Positions 53,672 through 62,005 are shown, counted from the stretch's first letter. The stretch: 64,000 nt of DNA from JAGNRR01 sp964612525 (GCA_964612525.1 CAZTCQ010000001.1:8056-72055); one strand, 5' to 3'. Translations and numbers: made by a program. The notes: a model not told the origin generated them from the sequence alone.

Positions 53672-53677
53672 ATTTTT

Positions 53678-54838
53678 TTAGCCTTGCTCTTCGTAAAGAG
53701 CTGGCTTCTTCTTAGGTGCAATGAGTCTAAATATTTTAGCCGGTTGCTTGTAAATTCGACTAGTATAATTGTTTCCTAGAACAATGATGGTGAAGTTGTC
53801 ATTCACGAATCTGTAAAAGCAGGTATTATTTCCATGCCACAAACCATTGTGATAAACCACCTTCATATTTTCAGTAGGGTAATGAATCATGCGCCATCCT
53901 AGTCCATAGTTTCTTTGAGATCGTTTTTCAAAACTATATGGCTTAAAGGCTGACTTTAAAGTAGTCCATTTTAATAGTTCATTCGAGTAAAGTGCCTGAT
54001 CCCATTTGTACAAATCACGCACGGAACTATAAACACCTTTGTCACCATATACACCATCTTGATACATGTCTTTATAATGACGTCCATTTTTGTAACTAAG
54101 TGCAACATTATAAGGCGACAATAAATTGGGGTCATGGATTTCTGTATTATTCATCCCTAATTTCTGAAATACAAAGCGCTCCACGAAATATTTAAACCGC
54201 ATTCCGCTTACCTGTTCTACCACAGAAGCTAAAACGGCAAAATTGGTATTGCTATATTTGAAATTCGTGTTGGTGTTAAAGTGCTGCTTCGGTCTCACAC
54301 GAACGAGCCAATCAATCACATCTTGGTTATCAAAATACTTCCCGCTTCTTGGCTTGGCATGTTTGGCGTATACATAATCGCGCAATCCACTGCGATGATT
54401 CAAAAGCATTTTAATCGTAATACTTTTGTAGGGAAATTCCGGGATGTGCTTCTGAACTTTATCATTTACGTTAAGCAGTCCTTTATCCGACAGAGCCAAA
54501 ACAGCGGCACTTGTGAATGTTTTTGAAGTCGAGGCTAATTGGCTTCTTGTTTTTGAACTCCACTTAATGCCTTTGGCACGGTTAGCATATCCAAAATAAC
54601 GCTCGTACATAATTTTTCCCCTATAACCGATTAATACACTTCCGTTAAAACCACGAGCCACTTCGGCGGCATAGAAGCTATCTAACTTGCGAATGATTTC
54701 GCGGTGCTGTCTTGAATTAAGATTTTTAAAATCATACGTCATTCTACCAAAATCAGGCACATTATCAGGGGCTGCCTTGACATCAGGATTACCCAAAAAA
54801 AGTATACCACATAGCAGAAGAAGGAATCTCGTATTCAT
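53678..54838 (-). CDS. Serine hydrolase of the beta-lactamase/class C PBP family
   Basis: 386 residues, exported (signal MNTRFLLLLCGILFLGNPDV then KAAPD). The SxxK motif with the nucleophile is ASTSKTFTSAAV (Ser103, Lys106). The second motif YxN is FKYSNTNFAVL at about 198. The third, normally KTG or HxG, reads YHNGLWHGNNTCF at about 331-343, the HxG form of esterase- or DD-peptidase-like members. The family includes D-alanyl-D-alanine carboxypeptidases, esterases and class C beta-lactamases. Here a peptidoglycan or ester substrate is more likely than antibiotic resistance. A TACCTTTA box lies five bases upstream of the ATG. Confidence 0.88.
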   Translation of the reverse strand: MNTRFLLLLCGILFLGNPDVKAAPDNVPDFGRMTYDFKNLNSRQHREIIRKLDSFYAAEVARGFNGSVLIGYRGKIMYERYFGYANRAKGIKWSSKTRSQLASTSKTFTSAAVLALSDKGLLNVNDKVQKHIPEFPYKSITIKMLLNHRSGLRDYVYAKHAKPRSGKYFDNQDVIDWLVRVRPKQHFNTNTNFKYSNTNFAVLASVVEQVSGMRFKYFVERFVFQKLGMNNTEIHDPNLLSPYNVALSYKNGRHYKDMYQDGVYGDKGVYSSVRDLYKWDQALYSNELLKWTTLKSAFKPYSFEKRSQRNYGLGWRMIHYPTENMKVVYHNGLWHGNNTCFYRFVNDNFTIIVLGNNYTSRIYKQPAKIFRLIAPKKKPALYEEQG

Positions 54839-54843
54839 AGGGG

Positions 54844-54851
54844 TAAAGGTA
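54844..54851 (-). promoter_or_regulatory. -7-like box (TACCTTTA) of the serine hydrolase gene
   Basis: TAnnTTTA on the minus strand, five bases before the ATG at 54838, in the 204-base divergent gap. Confidence 0.45.
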
Positions 54852-55018
54852 TTGAGAATGTAGGAGTTGGCTCTGTTAAAATTATTAAGTGCAATGTTAA
54901 TTAAAAGAAGGGTTTATACACATTTGAAAAAGGTAAATCCTAATGCGCGGAGGACATATTTCTTGTCCAACAAACTAAAAAACCTTTCTTGAATAGAAGT
55001 CACTATTCTCTTAATGTT

Positions 55019-55026
55019 TATCTTTG
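55019..55026 (+). promoter_or_regulatory. -7 promoter box (TATCTTTG) of the acyl-CoA dehydrogenase gene
   Basis: Perfect TAnnTTTG, 16 bases before the ATG at 55043. A TTG at 54989-54991 is 27 bases upstream, longer than the usual spacing. Confidence 0.6.
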
Positions 55027-55042
55027 TGCAAATTAAATTTTT

Positions 55043-56182
55043 ATGAATTTTCAACTTTCAGAAGAACATCTAATGATTCAAAAGGCGGCAAGAGATTTTG
55101 CTCAAAATGAATTATTAGCCGGCGTAATTGAGCGTGACGAAAAACAAGAATTTCCTACGGAGCAAATCAAAAAAATGGGTGAGCTTGGTTTTATGGGAAT
55201 GATGGTTGACCCAAAGTATAATGGCGGCGGAATGGATTCTATTTCCTACGTGCTTGCTATGGAAGAAATTTCTAAAATAGATGCCTCAGCTTCTGTGTGC
55301 ATGAGCGTGAATAATTCATTATACTGCTGGGGTGTAGAAACGTATGGTACTGAAGAGCAAAAAGAAAAATTCTTGAAACCAGCGGCGACTGGTGAAAAAT
55401 TGGGAGCATTTTTATTAAGTGAGCCTGAGGCGGGAAGCGATGCTACTTCTCAGCGCACGACGGCTGAAGATAAAGGTGATCACTACGTGGTGAACGGAAT
55501 CAAAAACTGGATTACCAATGGGAATACCGCTTCGTTCTACATTGTTATTGCTCAAACGGATGTAGAAAAAAAGCATAGAGGAATCAATGCGTTTATAGTA
55601 GAGAAAGACTCACCGGGCGTTGAGGTGGGCGCTAAAGAGAATAAAATGGGGATTCGAGGAAGTGATACGCATTCTATAAGTTTCCAAGATGTAAAAGTGC
55701 CTAAAGAAAATAGAATCGGAGAAGACGGTTTTGGATTTAAGTTCGCCATGAAAATCCTATCGGGCGGACGAATTGGTATCGCAGCACAAGCATTGGGAAT
55801 AGCAAGCGGTGCGTACGAGTTAGCCTTAAAATATTCAAAAGAGCGGAAAGCCTTTGGAACAGAAATTAGCAATCACCAAGCCATTCAATTTAAACTAGCC
55901 GACATGGCAACAACCATTGAAGCAGCCAGAATGCTTTGCTTAAAAGCCGCCTTTTTAAAAGACAGCGGTGAAGATTATACACAAGCAGCGGCTATGGCCA
56001 AAATGTATGCTAGTGATCATGCACAATGGATTACCAACGAAGCAGTTCAGATTCACGGAGGATATGGTTATGTAAAAGAATTCCACGTTGAGCGATTAAT
56101 GCGTGATGCAAAAATTACGCAGATTTATGAGGGAACGAGTGAGATTCAAAGAATTGTAATTGCTCGTGGATTGCTGAAGTAA
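55043..56182 (+). CDS. Acyl-CoA dehydrogenase (short-chain/butyryl type)
   Basis: 379 residues, complete. The FAD-dependent fold is marked by the N-terminal helix bundle MNFQLSEEHLMIQKAARDFA, the first family signature GAFLLSEPEAGSDATSQRTT at about 120-139, and the second QIHGGYGYVKEFHVERLMRD near 335. The segment ITQIYEGTSEIQRIVIARGL holds the catalytic Glu for short-chain enzymes. It oxidises acyl-CoA to trans-2-enoyl-CoA in beta-oxidation, passing electrons to electron-transfer flavoprotein. Length and motifs fit short-chain or butyryl-CoA dehydrogenases; branched-chain specificity is possible. It is a single-gene unit with a perfect terminator. Confidence 0.93.
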   Translation: MNFQLSEEHLMIQKAARDFAQNELLAGVIERDEKQEFPTEQIKKMGELGFMGMMVDPKYNGGGMDSISYVLAMEEISKIDASASVCMSVNNSLYCWGVETYGTEEQKEKFLKPAATGEKLGAFLLSEPEAGSDATSQRTTAEDKGDHYVVNGIKNWITNGNTASFYIVIAQTDVEKKHRGINAFIVEKDSPGVEVGAKENKMGIRGSDTHSISFQDVKVPKENRIGEDGFGFKFAMKILSGGRIGIAAQALGIASGAYELALKYSKERKAFGTEISNHQAIQFKLADMATTIEAARMLCLKAAFLKDSGEDYTQAAAMAKMYASDHAQWITNEAVQIHGGYGYVKEFHVERLMRDAKITQIYEGTSEIQRIVIARGLLK

Positions 56183-56203
56183 TTATTATAACTTTTTATT
56201 TTT

Positions 56204-56237
56204 TAAACCCTAGGTCCTTGACCTAGGGTTTATCTTT
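56204..56237 (+). terminator. Terminator-like perfect inverted repeat after the acyl-CoA dehydrogenase gene
   Basis: Thirteen-base perfect stem (TAAACCCTAGGTC / GACCTAGGGTTTA) with loop CTT. The T-tract after it is short (TCTTT). The end of the stem also forms a TATCTTTG box at 56231-56238, so terminator and promoter overlap. Confidence 0.75.
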
Positions 56238-56267
56238 GAGAGACTGTTTAGCTGAATATTACTTTCG
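56236..56267 (+). promoter_or_regulatory. Possible promoter TTG-N21-TACTTTCG of the DPP-IV-like gene
   Basis: TTG at 56236-56238 and TACTTTCG at 56260-56267 (one mismatch), 21 bases apart, 29 bases before the ATG at 56297. The TATCTTTG at 56231 could be an alternative -7 box. Confidence 0.45.
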
Positions 56268-56296
56268 GCATATCATTAATTATTTATACCACAAAC

Positions 56297-58468
56297 ATGA
56301 AATATTTATCAATACTACTTTTTCTGAGCTTATTTTTTTCGGCGCATGCACAAAAAAAAGAAATCACCTTAGAAGACATTTGGAAGCGTGGGACTTTTCG
56401 CGGTGATTTTGTAAGAGGTTTTAGCTCCAACGAGAGTGGAGAAGGCTACCGAGTCATCGAAGAAGGAGATTTAGTAGAACGAAGTTTTAAAACAGGACAA
56501 CGAATCAAGGTTTATGATTTTTATAAAAATCTATCTTACGATGGCAAAAAACTAAAAGTTGCTAGCTATCGTTTTTCTAAAGATGCAAGCAAAATGCTTC
56601 TCTTTACAGAGGCTAAAAAAATATACCGTCGCAGCGCCGCTTACAAGGTTTATTTATATGATATAAAAAAGAACGAAACAAAGCTCATTGATAAGGAGAA
56701 TATTTTACACGCAAGTATGTCGCCTACTTCTGATAAGATAGCTTTTGTAAAAAATAATAATATGCATCTCTATAATATTGCTAGCGAAGAAACTGCTCAA
56801 ATTACGAATGATGGTGCATCGAATATTATCAACGGAAATTGTGATTGGGTATATGAAGAAGAGTTTGGTTTTACCAAAGCCTATCACTGGAGCCCGGATG
56901 GAAAGCATTTAGCCTTTTATCGTTTTGATCAAACGGCTGTGCCTGAATTTACCATGATGTATTTCAGAAAATTATACCCAAGCAAGTACGAATTTAAATA
57001 CCCTAAAGCCGGTGATCCTAATTCTAAAATAAAAATTGGGATGTATAATTTAGCAAAAGAAAAAACGGATTACTTGGAGTATGAAGAGGAATACATTCCT
57101 AGGATCAAATGGACACAATATGATAAACAACTAATCGTATATACCTTGAATCGTCATCAGAATCAGTTGCGATTTTATAAAGTGAATCCTAAAAATCTTC
57201 GTGATAAAAAAATATATGAGGAGAACAATAAATACTATGTTGATATTTCGGACGAGATAACTTTTTTAAAGAACGAAGACGCCTTTGTTCATACCAGTGA
57301 AAAAAGTGGATACAATCATATCTATTATTATGACGTTCGCTCTCGGCAAGCGCGCCAATTGACTAAGGGGAATTGGGACGTAGTGAGCTTGTATGGAGTG
57401 GATGAATCTTCGGAAGGGAAGTATTATGAAGATCGCAGAAAAATTTATTTCAGTAGCGCCGAAAAATCGCCTATGGAGCGAAACCTTTATTCAATTTTGG
57501 TCAATGGTAATGAGAAAAAAATACTCACTCCGAACAAAGGTTGGAATACTATTTCATGGAGCAAGCAATTTAAATATTTCTTAGAGAGCTATTCCAATGT
57601 AAACCAACCAACGGTATATACCCTAAAAGACAATGAGGGACGCACTATTAAAAAACTAAAAGACAATAGCAAACTCAGAAAGAAACTGAAAGAATATGAC
57701 ATTAGCCCAAAAAAACTTATAAACGTAAAACTATCAGATAAACTAAACCTAAACGGTTGGATGATTAAACCTGCGGATTTTGACGTGAGTAAAAAGTATC
57801 CGCTCATCATGTTTCAGTATAGTGGTCCTGGCTCACAACAAGTAACCAATCGTTTTCCGAGCGGTAACTTTTGGTGGTATCAAATGTTAGCCCAAAAAGG
57901 ATATGTGGTAGCCTGCGTTGATGGACGGGGCACGGGTTTTAGAGGAGAAGAATTCAAAAAAATGACTTATCAACAATTAGGCAAATACGAAAGTGACGAT
58001 CAAATTGCGGCAGCCAAATACTTTGGAAATTTAGATTTTATTGATGAAGAAAGAATCGGAATTTGGGGTTGGAGCTACGGTGGTTATATGAGTAGTATTT
58101 GCATTGCTAAAGGAGCCGAGGTCTTTAAAAGTGCTATTGCAGTAGCACCCGTTACCAATTGGCGATATTATGACAATATTTACACAGAGCGCTACATGCG
58201 CACGCCACAGGAAAACCCCGATGGGTATGATGACAATAGCCCGATAAATATGGTAGATAAAATCAAAGGGAACTATTTATTAATTCATGGGAGTGGAGAC
58301 GATAATGTTCATTATCAAAACACTATGGAAATGATCAATGCGCTTATTAAAGCGGATGTAGAATATGACAGTGAAATTTATCCCAACCGAAACCATGGAA
58401 TTTATGGAGGCAATACTCGCTTTCATTTGTACAAAAAAATGACGGCCTTTTGGTTGGAGAAGCTCTAG
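56297..58468 (+). CDS. Dipeptidyl peptidase IV-like S9 family peptidase
   Basis: 723 residues, exported (MKYLSILLFLSLFFSAHAQ). An eight-bladed N-terminal propeller (about residues 20-470) includes NGNCDWVYEEEFGFTKAYHWSPDG, where the double Glu anchors the substrate N-terminus in DPP-IV. The hydrolase domain has the triad Ser593 (GWSYGGYMSS), Asp668 (HGSGDDNVHYQ) and His700 (NRNHGIYGG). It should cleave X-Pro or X-Ala dipeptides from peptide N-termini in the periplasm, supplying peptides for growth. All key residues are present. It stands alone between two terminator or promoter regions. Confidence 0.93.
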   Translation: MKYLSILLFLSLFFSAHAQKKEITLEDIWKRGTFRGDFVRGFSSNESGEGYRVIEEGDLVERSFKTGQRIKVYDFYKNLSYDGKKLKVASYRFSKDASKMLLFTEAKKIYRRSAAYKVYLYDIKKNETKLIDKENILHASMSPTSDKIAFVKNNNMHLYNIASEETAQITNDGASNIINGNCDWVYEEEFGFTKAYHWSPDGKHLAFYRFDQTAVPEFTMMYFRKLYPSKYEFKYPKAGDPNSKIKIGMYNLAKEKTDYLEYEEEYIPRIKWTQYDKQLIVYTLNRHQNQLRFYKVNPKNLRDKKIYEENNKYYVDISDEITFLKNEDAFVHTSEKSGYNHIYYYDVRSRQARQLTKGNWDVVSLYGVDESSEGKYYEDRRKIYFSSAEKSPMERNLYSILVNGNEKKILTPNKGWNTISWSKQFKYFLESYSNVNQPTVYTLKDNEGRTIKKLKDNSKLRKKLKEYDISPKKLINVKLSDKLNLNGWMIKPADFDVSKKYPLIMFQYSGPGSQQVTNRFPSGNFWWYQMLAQKGYVVACVDGRGTGFRGEEFKKMTYQQLGKYESDDQIAAAKYFGNLDFIDEERIGIWGWSYGGYMSSICIAKGAEVFKSAIAVAPVTNWRYYDNIYTERYMRTPQENPDGYDDNSPINMVDKIKGNYLLIHGSGDDNVHYQNTMEMINALIKADVEYDSEIYPNRNHGIYGGNTRFHLYKKMTAFWLEKL

Positions 58469-58480
58469 GGTTGATACGAT

Positions 58481-59242
58481 TTATTTTGAATTGAGTAATT
58501 TGAAATCGTAAAAGATACTGAGACCCGTATAAAACATATTATCCTTGTCCTGAGTGAAGTCATTACGCTCTTGCCATTGTTGGCCATCTAGCAAATCACT
58601 ATTTGTAAAGCCTACGCTTAAATATATTTTTGCATAAAGCCCTTTGCCTACATTAATGGTTATGCCAGTTTCTACATTAGTCTCTAACACAGAATTAGAT
58701 TCATTCTCGGCATTGCTCTCGTATGTGTTATCCCAATTACCAGTACTAAAATTTGAAAAATCATATTTCAGATTAGAATTGTTTAATGCATTTACCCTAG
58801 TCTTAAAATTAAGAATATTGACACTCGGTTTCACTCCAATACTTATTCTCTTGTTCGCATTCGAACTAGCTCCAAAACTCAAGCCACCTCTGGTAAAGGT
58901 CATTTTGTAATTATAATAAACTCCAGAGGTATATCCATTGTTTTTCCATGGATTTGTTCCATTGGTAGCAAACTGATAGCCTATTGCGGGTTGAGTATTC
59001 GCGCCATAGGTCGTTCCTCGATTAATTTGAACACCAGCATTAAATAATTTGGAGAATTGCAACTTCCCTTTGATTCCAAGCGCAAAATTTTTAAAGTAAG
59101 TAGGAACCGGTCTAACGTCACCGGATAATTCGGCATTCATAGCGGAAACTCCTAAAAGTATTCTCGGGCTGAATTCGCTTTTTTGACTAAAAACAGGGTT
59201 AAAGTAAAATACAAAAAAGTAAAGTAGAATTAGTTTTCTCAT
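58481..59242 (-). CDS. Outer-membrane beta-barrel protein of unknown function
   Basis: 253 residues from the ATG at 59242, which begins a signal peptide (MRKLILLYFFVFYFNPVFSQ) and lies six bases after a perfect -7 box; an upstream ATG at 59260 adds only six residues and overlaps the promoter. The mature part is made of alternating polar and aromatic strands, such as NFALGIKGKLQFSKLFNAGV, YNYKMTFTRGGLSFGAS and GLYAKIYLSVGFTNSDL. It ends in strands with LSIFYDFKLLNSK. This is a porin-like or OmpW/OmpA-barrel shape of about eight to ten strands. No named family recognised. Confidence 0.65.
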   Translation of the reverse strand: MRKLILLYFFVFYFNPVFSQKSEFSPRILLGVSAMNAELSGDVRPVPTYFKNFALGIKGKLQFSKLFNAGVQINRGTTYGANTQPAIGYQFATNGTNPWKNNGYTSGVYYNYKMTFTRGGLSFGASSNANKRISIGVKPSVNILNFKTRVNALNNSNLKYDFSNFSTGNWDNTYESNAENESNSVLETNVETGITINVGKGLYAKIYLSVGFTNSDLLDGQQWQERNDFTQDKDNMFYTGLSIFYDFKLLNSK

Positions 59243-59248
59243 GAATTT

Positions 59249-59256
59249 CAAATATA
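59249..59256 (-). promoter_or_regulatory. -7 promoter box (TATATTTG) of the outer-membrane barrel gene
   Basis: Perfect TAnnTTTG on the minus strand, six bases before the ATG at 59242. A TTG 23 bases further upstream is a marginal -33 element. Confidence 0.55.
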
Positions 59257-59303
59257 GCATTTATGACAAAACATTTGTCCAAGCAAAATATCCGAGTAAT
59301 TGG

Positions 59304-59370
59304 TCCCCGCAGAGTGTTCGAATCATTCGGGTCTCCGCAGATGTCTCCCGCCTCGGCGGGGACGCTGCGG
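59304..59370. repeat. GC-rich palindromic element, REP-like
   Basis: A near-direct repeat (GTCCCCGCAGA at 59304, GTCTCCGCAGA at 59331) is separated by the palindrome CGAATCATTCG. It is followed by an imperfect inverted repeat at 59335-59370: CCGCAG pairs with CTGCGG, inside which GTCTCCCGCC pairs with GGCGGGGAC with a one-base bulge. This is much richer in G+C than the surroundings. It resembles the dispersed palindromic repeats of other bacteria, but only this copy is in the window. It could also end transcription of the 59578-60201 gene, though no U-tract follows. Confidence 0.5.
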
Positions 59371-59432
59371 TATCGTGAGAGGGTCTATTTTCACAAAATA
59401 ATCGCGGTAATTATAAAATCGTCCCAAGCCGA

Positions 59433-59475
59433 AACTACTTACAATCCTTCTTATACAAATCAATGTAATCAAAAA
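59433..59475. repeat. Left copy of a 43-base contig-end duplication
   Basis: Identical to 59576-59618 across a 100-base N run. It repeats the stop and last codons of the gene at 59578-60201. Assembly artefact. Confidence 0.88.
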
Positions 59476-59575
59476 NNNNNNNNNNNNNNNNNNNNNNNNN
59501 NNNNNNNNNNNNNNNNNNNNNNNNNNNNNNNNNNNNNNNNNNNNNNNNNNNNNNNNNNNNNNNNNNNNNNNNNNN
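59476..59575. other. Assembly gap, 100 N, false (overlapping contig ends)
   Basis: Exactly 100 N between identical 43-base ends; no sequence appears to be missing. Confidence 0.88.
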
Positions 59576-59618
59576 AACTACTTACAATCCTTCTTATACA
59601 AATCAATGTAATCAAAAA
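59576..59618. repeat. Right copy of the 43-base contig-end duplication
   Basis: Same sequence as 59433-59475; overlaps the 3' end of the small exported protein gene. Confidence 0.88.
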
Positions 59619-60201
59619 CTATATCATCTGCTTCAACAGGAAAATCCCAACGCAAACTCGGATTTTGTTTGATGCTGTGCGCAATTTGATACACATTGCA
59701 CCAATTGCCTTCCATAGCTTGTTGGGATCCAATCAAAGCGTCTATCAATCTGAAGGTATAGCTGAGAGTTGCTCGGCGTGAACTGGCAATAGCCATTGAC
59801 GAAAGTTTTTTTGCTTTGCTTACATCAAAATAGTTGTCCATTGCTTTTAAGTAAGCAAGGGCTAAAATTTCATCTGAATCTATCTTTTTATAAAACCCTT
59901 TTTCCTTTTGCGTGACACCCGAACGCATTTCAACAAATTGTAGATAGCGCTCATAGTTATTCTGACCATTGAAGTTCCAACCCAGCGCATTAATCACCGC
60001 CATTTTTACATCAATGGGGTAGGCCTGATCTGACAAATACAGCATAATATGATTTGTAATTTTTCCTTTGGCATCCAGTGCGGCGTCTACTATTTCATAT
60101 TCTTCGTACACTCGATAAAAATCAGTAGACGTCAAGGGTGAATCAGCATAGCTTGAAATGCTAAACAGAACTAGGCTTACTAGGCATAATATTTTTTTCA
60201 T
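59578..60201 (-). CDS. Small exported helical protein of unknown function
   Basis: 207 residues with a signal peptide (MKKILCLVSLVLFSISSYAD). The mature part is mostly helical, with KMAVINALGWNFNGQNNYER, DEILALAYLKAMDNYFDVSK and SYTFRLIDALIGSQQAMEG. No motif or family recognised. It would be periplasmic. The gene is complete although its 3' end lies in the duplicated segment beside a gap. It starts 34 bases after the double ABC ATPase gene, so it may be transcribed with it. Confidence 0.6.
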   Translation of the reverse strand: MKKILCLVSLVLFSISSYADSPLTSTDFYRVYEEYEIVDAALDAKGKITNHIMLYLSDQAYPIDVKMAVINALGWNFNGQNNYERYLQFVEMRSGVTQKEKGFYKKIDSDEILALAYLKAMDNYFDVSKAKKLSSMAIASSRRATLSYTFRLIDALIGSQQAMEGNWCNVYQIAHSIKQNPSLRWDFPVEADDIVFDYIDLYKKDCK

Positions 60202-60235
60202 TGGAAGTTAATTTGAAATTCTAAGTTACAAAAAC

Positions 60236-61993
60236 TTATTCGAAAAGAGAATTAGCAATCAGTTCTTTGGTGTACTCTTGCTCGGCATGGTGATAAATAC
60301 TTTCAGCATCATTATACTCTACTATCCGTCCTTGATTCATTACCGCAATTCGATCGCTGATATGTTTTACCACCGAAATATCATGAGAGATAAATAGATA
60401 GGTCAAATTATATTCCTCACGTAATTTAACCAAAAGGTTCAATACTTGTGCCTGTACACTCACATCCAGCGCACTTACACTTTCATCACAAATAATCAGT
60501 TTGGGAGAAACCGCTAAGGCACGGGCGATACAAATTCGCTGTCGTTGCCCTCCACTAAATTCATGCGGATAACGATTGTACTGAGAGCCCTGCATTCCTA
60601 CTTTTTCTAAGAGCGAAATCACTTCTTGCTTCCGTTGTGCAGGACTATGAATTTTGTGCACATCCATCGGTTCTCGAATCGCATGACCAATGCTCATTCT
60701 TGGATTCAAGCTAGAGTAGGGGTCTTGAAAAATGATTTGAACATCTTTCTTATAGTCCATTTGTTCTGACTTAGTAAGTCCAGTAAGAGACTTGCCTTGA
60801 TAAAATATTTCCCCTTTGGTAATATCGGCTAACCCCACAATGCTCTTTCCTAAGGTTGTTTTGCCACAGCCACTTTCTCCCACAATCCCTAAAGTTTCAC
60901 CTTGCTTAATTTCTAGCGAAACATTGTTTAAAGCCTCAAACCATGAAGTTGTTTTTCCAAAAAAATTCTTTTTGACAGGATACCAAGTAAAAAGGTTTTT
61001 AGTTTCTAAAATTGATTCTGCGCTCACAAGAGAAGCTAATCTTTTTTGTCGATCCGTTTCAGAGATTCTAATTTTTTTAAACACGTTTTCACTTTTAGAC
61101 TCTACTGGATTAGATAGTATTTTACTTTTCTCTATCAAGGGTTCTTTATCCTCTACCAAAAAGTCCTCCACCTGCGGTAAAAATTTTATATTTTCTTCGG
61201 CATTGGGTCGGCAGTGAATCAGCCCTTTGGTGTAGTCTTGGGTAGGAGTATTGAAAATCTGCTGAGTCAAACCTTGTTCAACTACTTTGCCCTTGTTCAT
61301 GACAAGCACCCGATCGGCAAAGTGATTCACTAGGCCTAAATCATGAGTAATAAACAAAATCGCCATTTCATATTTAGACTGCAACTCTTTGAGCAAATCT
61401 AAAATCGTTCGCTGCACACTCACATCTAGTGCTGTCGTAGGCTCATCAGCTATCAATATTCTAGGGTTGCAACTAATCGCCATGGCTATCATGACACGCT
61501 GTTTTTGTCCGCCCGATATTTCATGCGGATATTTTTGAACTAAGCGTTCGGGATTGGGTAAGCGAACTTCTTCAAACAAGCGAATCGTTTCAGTAAGCGC
61601 TTCTTTTTTAGATATTTTATTGTGCAGTAAAAGTGCTTCTATGATTTGCTCTCCACATTTTTTTAATGGGTTTAAGCTCGTCATTGGCTCTTGAAAAATC
61701 ATGGCAATTTCATTGCCGCGTATTTCTTCTAGTTTTGATTTGCTGAGTTTAAATAAATCAGTGTTGCGGAATAAAGCTTCTCCACTTGCAATTTCCGCTG
61801 GCGGCATGGGTAGCAATCCTAAGAGGCTCAGTGCACTTATCGACTTACCACTTCCGCTTTCACCGACAATAGCCAGTGTTTCTTTTTTAGCTACCGTAAA
61901 AGAAATATTTTCTGTACCAACCGTCATTCCATTCTCCGTATGAAAATGAATACTTAGATCACTGACTTCTAGTAAAGGCTTTTCTTCTTGCAC
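60236..61993 (-). CDS. Double ABC-transporter ATPase, oligopeptide/dipeptide type
   Basis: 585 residues from a GTG, with two complete ATPase domains fused in tandem. First: Walker A GESGSGKSISAL (about 41), signature ISGGQKQRVMIAMAI, Walker B ILIADEPTTALDVS. Second, from about residue 330: GESGCGKTTLGKSIVGL, FSGGQRQRICIARALA, LIICDESVSALDVSVQ, where the usual DEP is DES. The layout is that of YejF/GsiA/DppDF-type peptide or nickel importers. Permeases and a binding protein normally lie next to it but none is in the window, so it is an orphan ATPase. A perfect -7 box four bases upstream supports the GTG start. Confidence 0.92.
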   Translation of the reverse strand: MQEEKPLLEVSDLSIHFHTENGMTVGTENISFTVAKKETLAIVGESGSGKSISALSLLGLLPMPPAEIASGEALFRNTDLFKLSKSKLEEIRGNEIAMIFQEPMTSLNPLKKCGEQIIEALLLHNKISKKEALTETIRLFEEVRLPNPERLVQKYPHEISGGQKQRVMIAMAISCNPRILIADEPTTALDVSVQRTILDLLKELQSKYEMAILFITHDLGLVNHFADRVLVMNKGKVVEQGLTQQIFNTPTQDYTKGLIHCRPNAEENIKFLPQVEDFLVEDKEPLIEKSKILSNPVESKSENVFKKIRISETDRQKRLASLVSAESILETKNLFTWYPVKKNFFGKTTSWFEALNNVSLEIKQGETLGIVGESGCGKTTLGKSIVGLADITKGEIFYQGKSLTGLTKSEQMDYKKDVQIIFQDPYSSLNPRMSIGHAIREPMDVHKIHSPAQRKQEVISLLEKVGMQGSQYNRYPHEFSGGQRQRICIARALAVSPKLIICDESVSALDVSVQAQVLNLLVKLREEYNLTYLFISHDISVVKHISDRIAVMNQGRIVEYNDAESIYHHAEQEYTKELIANSLFE

Positions 61994-61997
61994 GTAT

Positions 61998-62005
61998 CAA
62001 AAATA
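61998..62005 (-). promoter_or_regulatory. -7 promoter box (TATTTTTG) of the double ABC ATPase gene
   Basis: Perfect TAnnTTTG on the minus strand, followed by ATAC and the GTG start at 61993. Confidence 0.6.

Larger units (their letters stand above)
59261..59577. other. Gene-free stretch with a GC-rich palindromic element and an assembly gap
   Basis: No gene is supported here. It holds the upstream end of the barrel gene's region, the GC-rich element at 59304-59370, then AT-rich sequence, one 43-base contig-end copy and 100 N. After collapse the real gap between the two flanking minus-strand genes is about 190 bases. Confidence 0.7.

Noticed and set aside
53660..53677. AAAAATC/GATTTTT hairpin over the lipoprotein gene stop as a terminator
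   Set aside because: The stem is almost entirely A-T, has seven pairs and overlaps the coding end; too weak to call.
59316..59324. GTTCGAATC, like a tRNA T-loop
   Set aside because: The flanking bases do not form a T-stem, and no acceptor or anticodon arm is present; it is part of the GC-rich palindromic element.
59263..59781. Open frame spanning the last N gap on the plus strand
   Set aside because: It runs through 100 N and both copies of the contig-end duplication and is antisense to a gene with a good signal peptide, so it is not coding.
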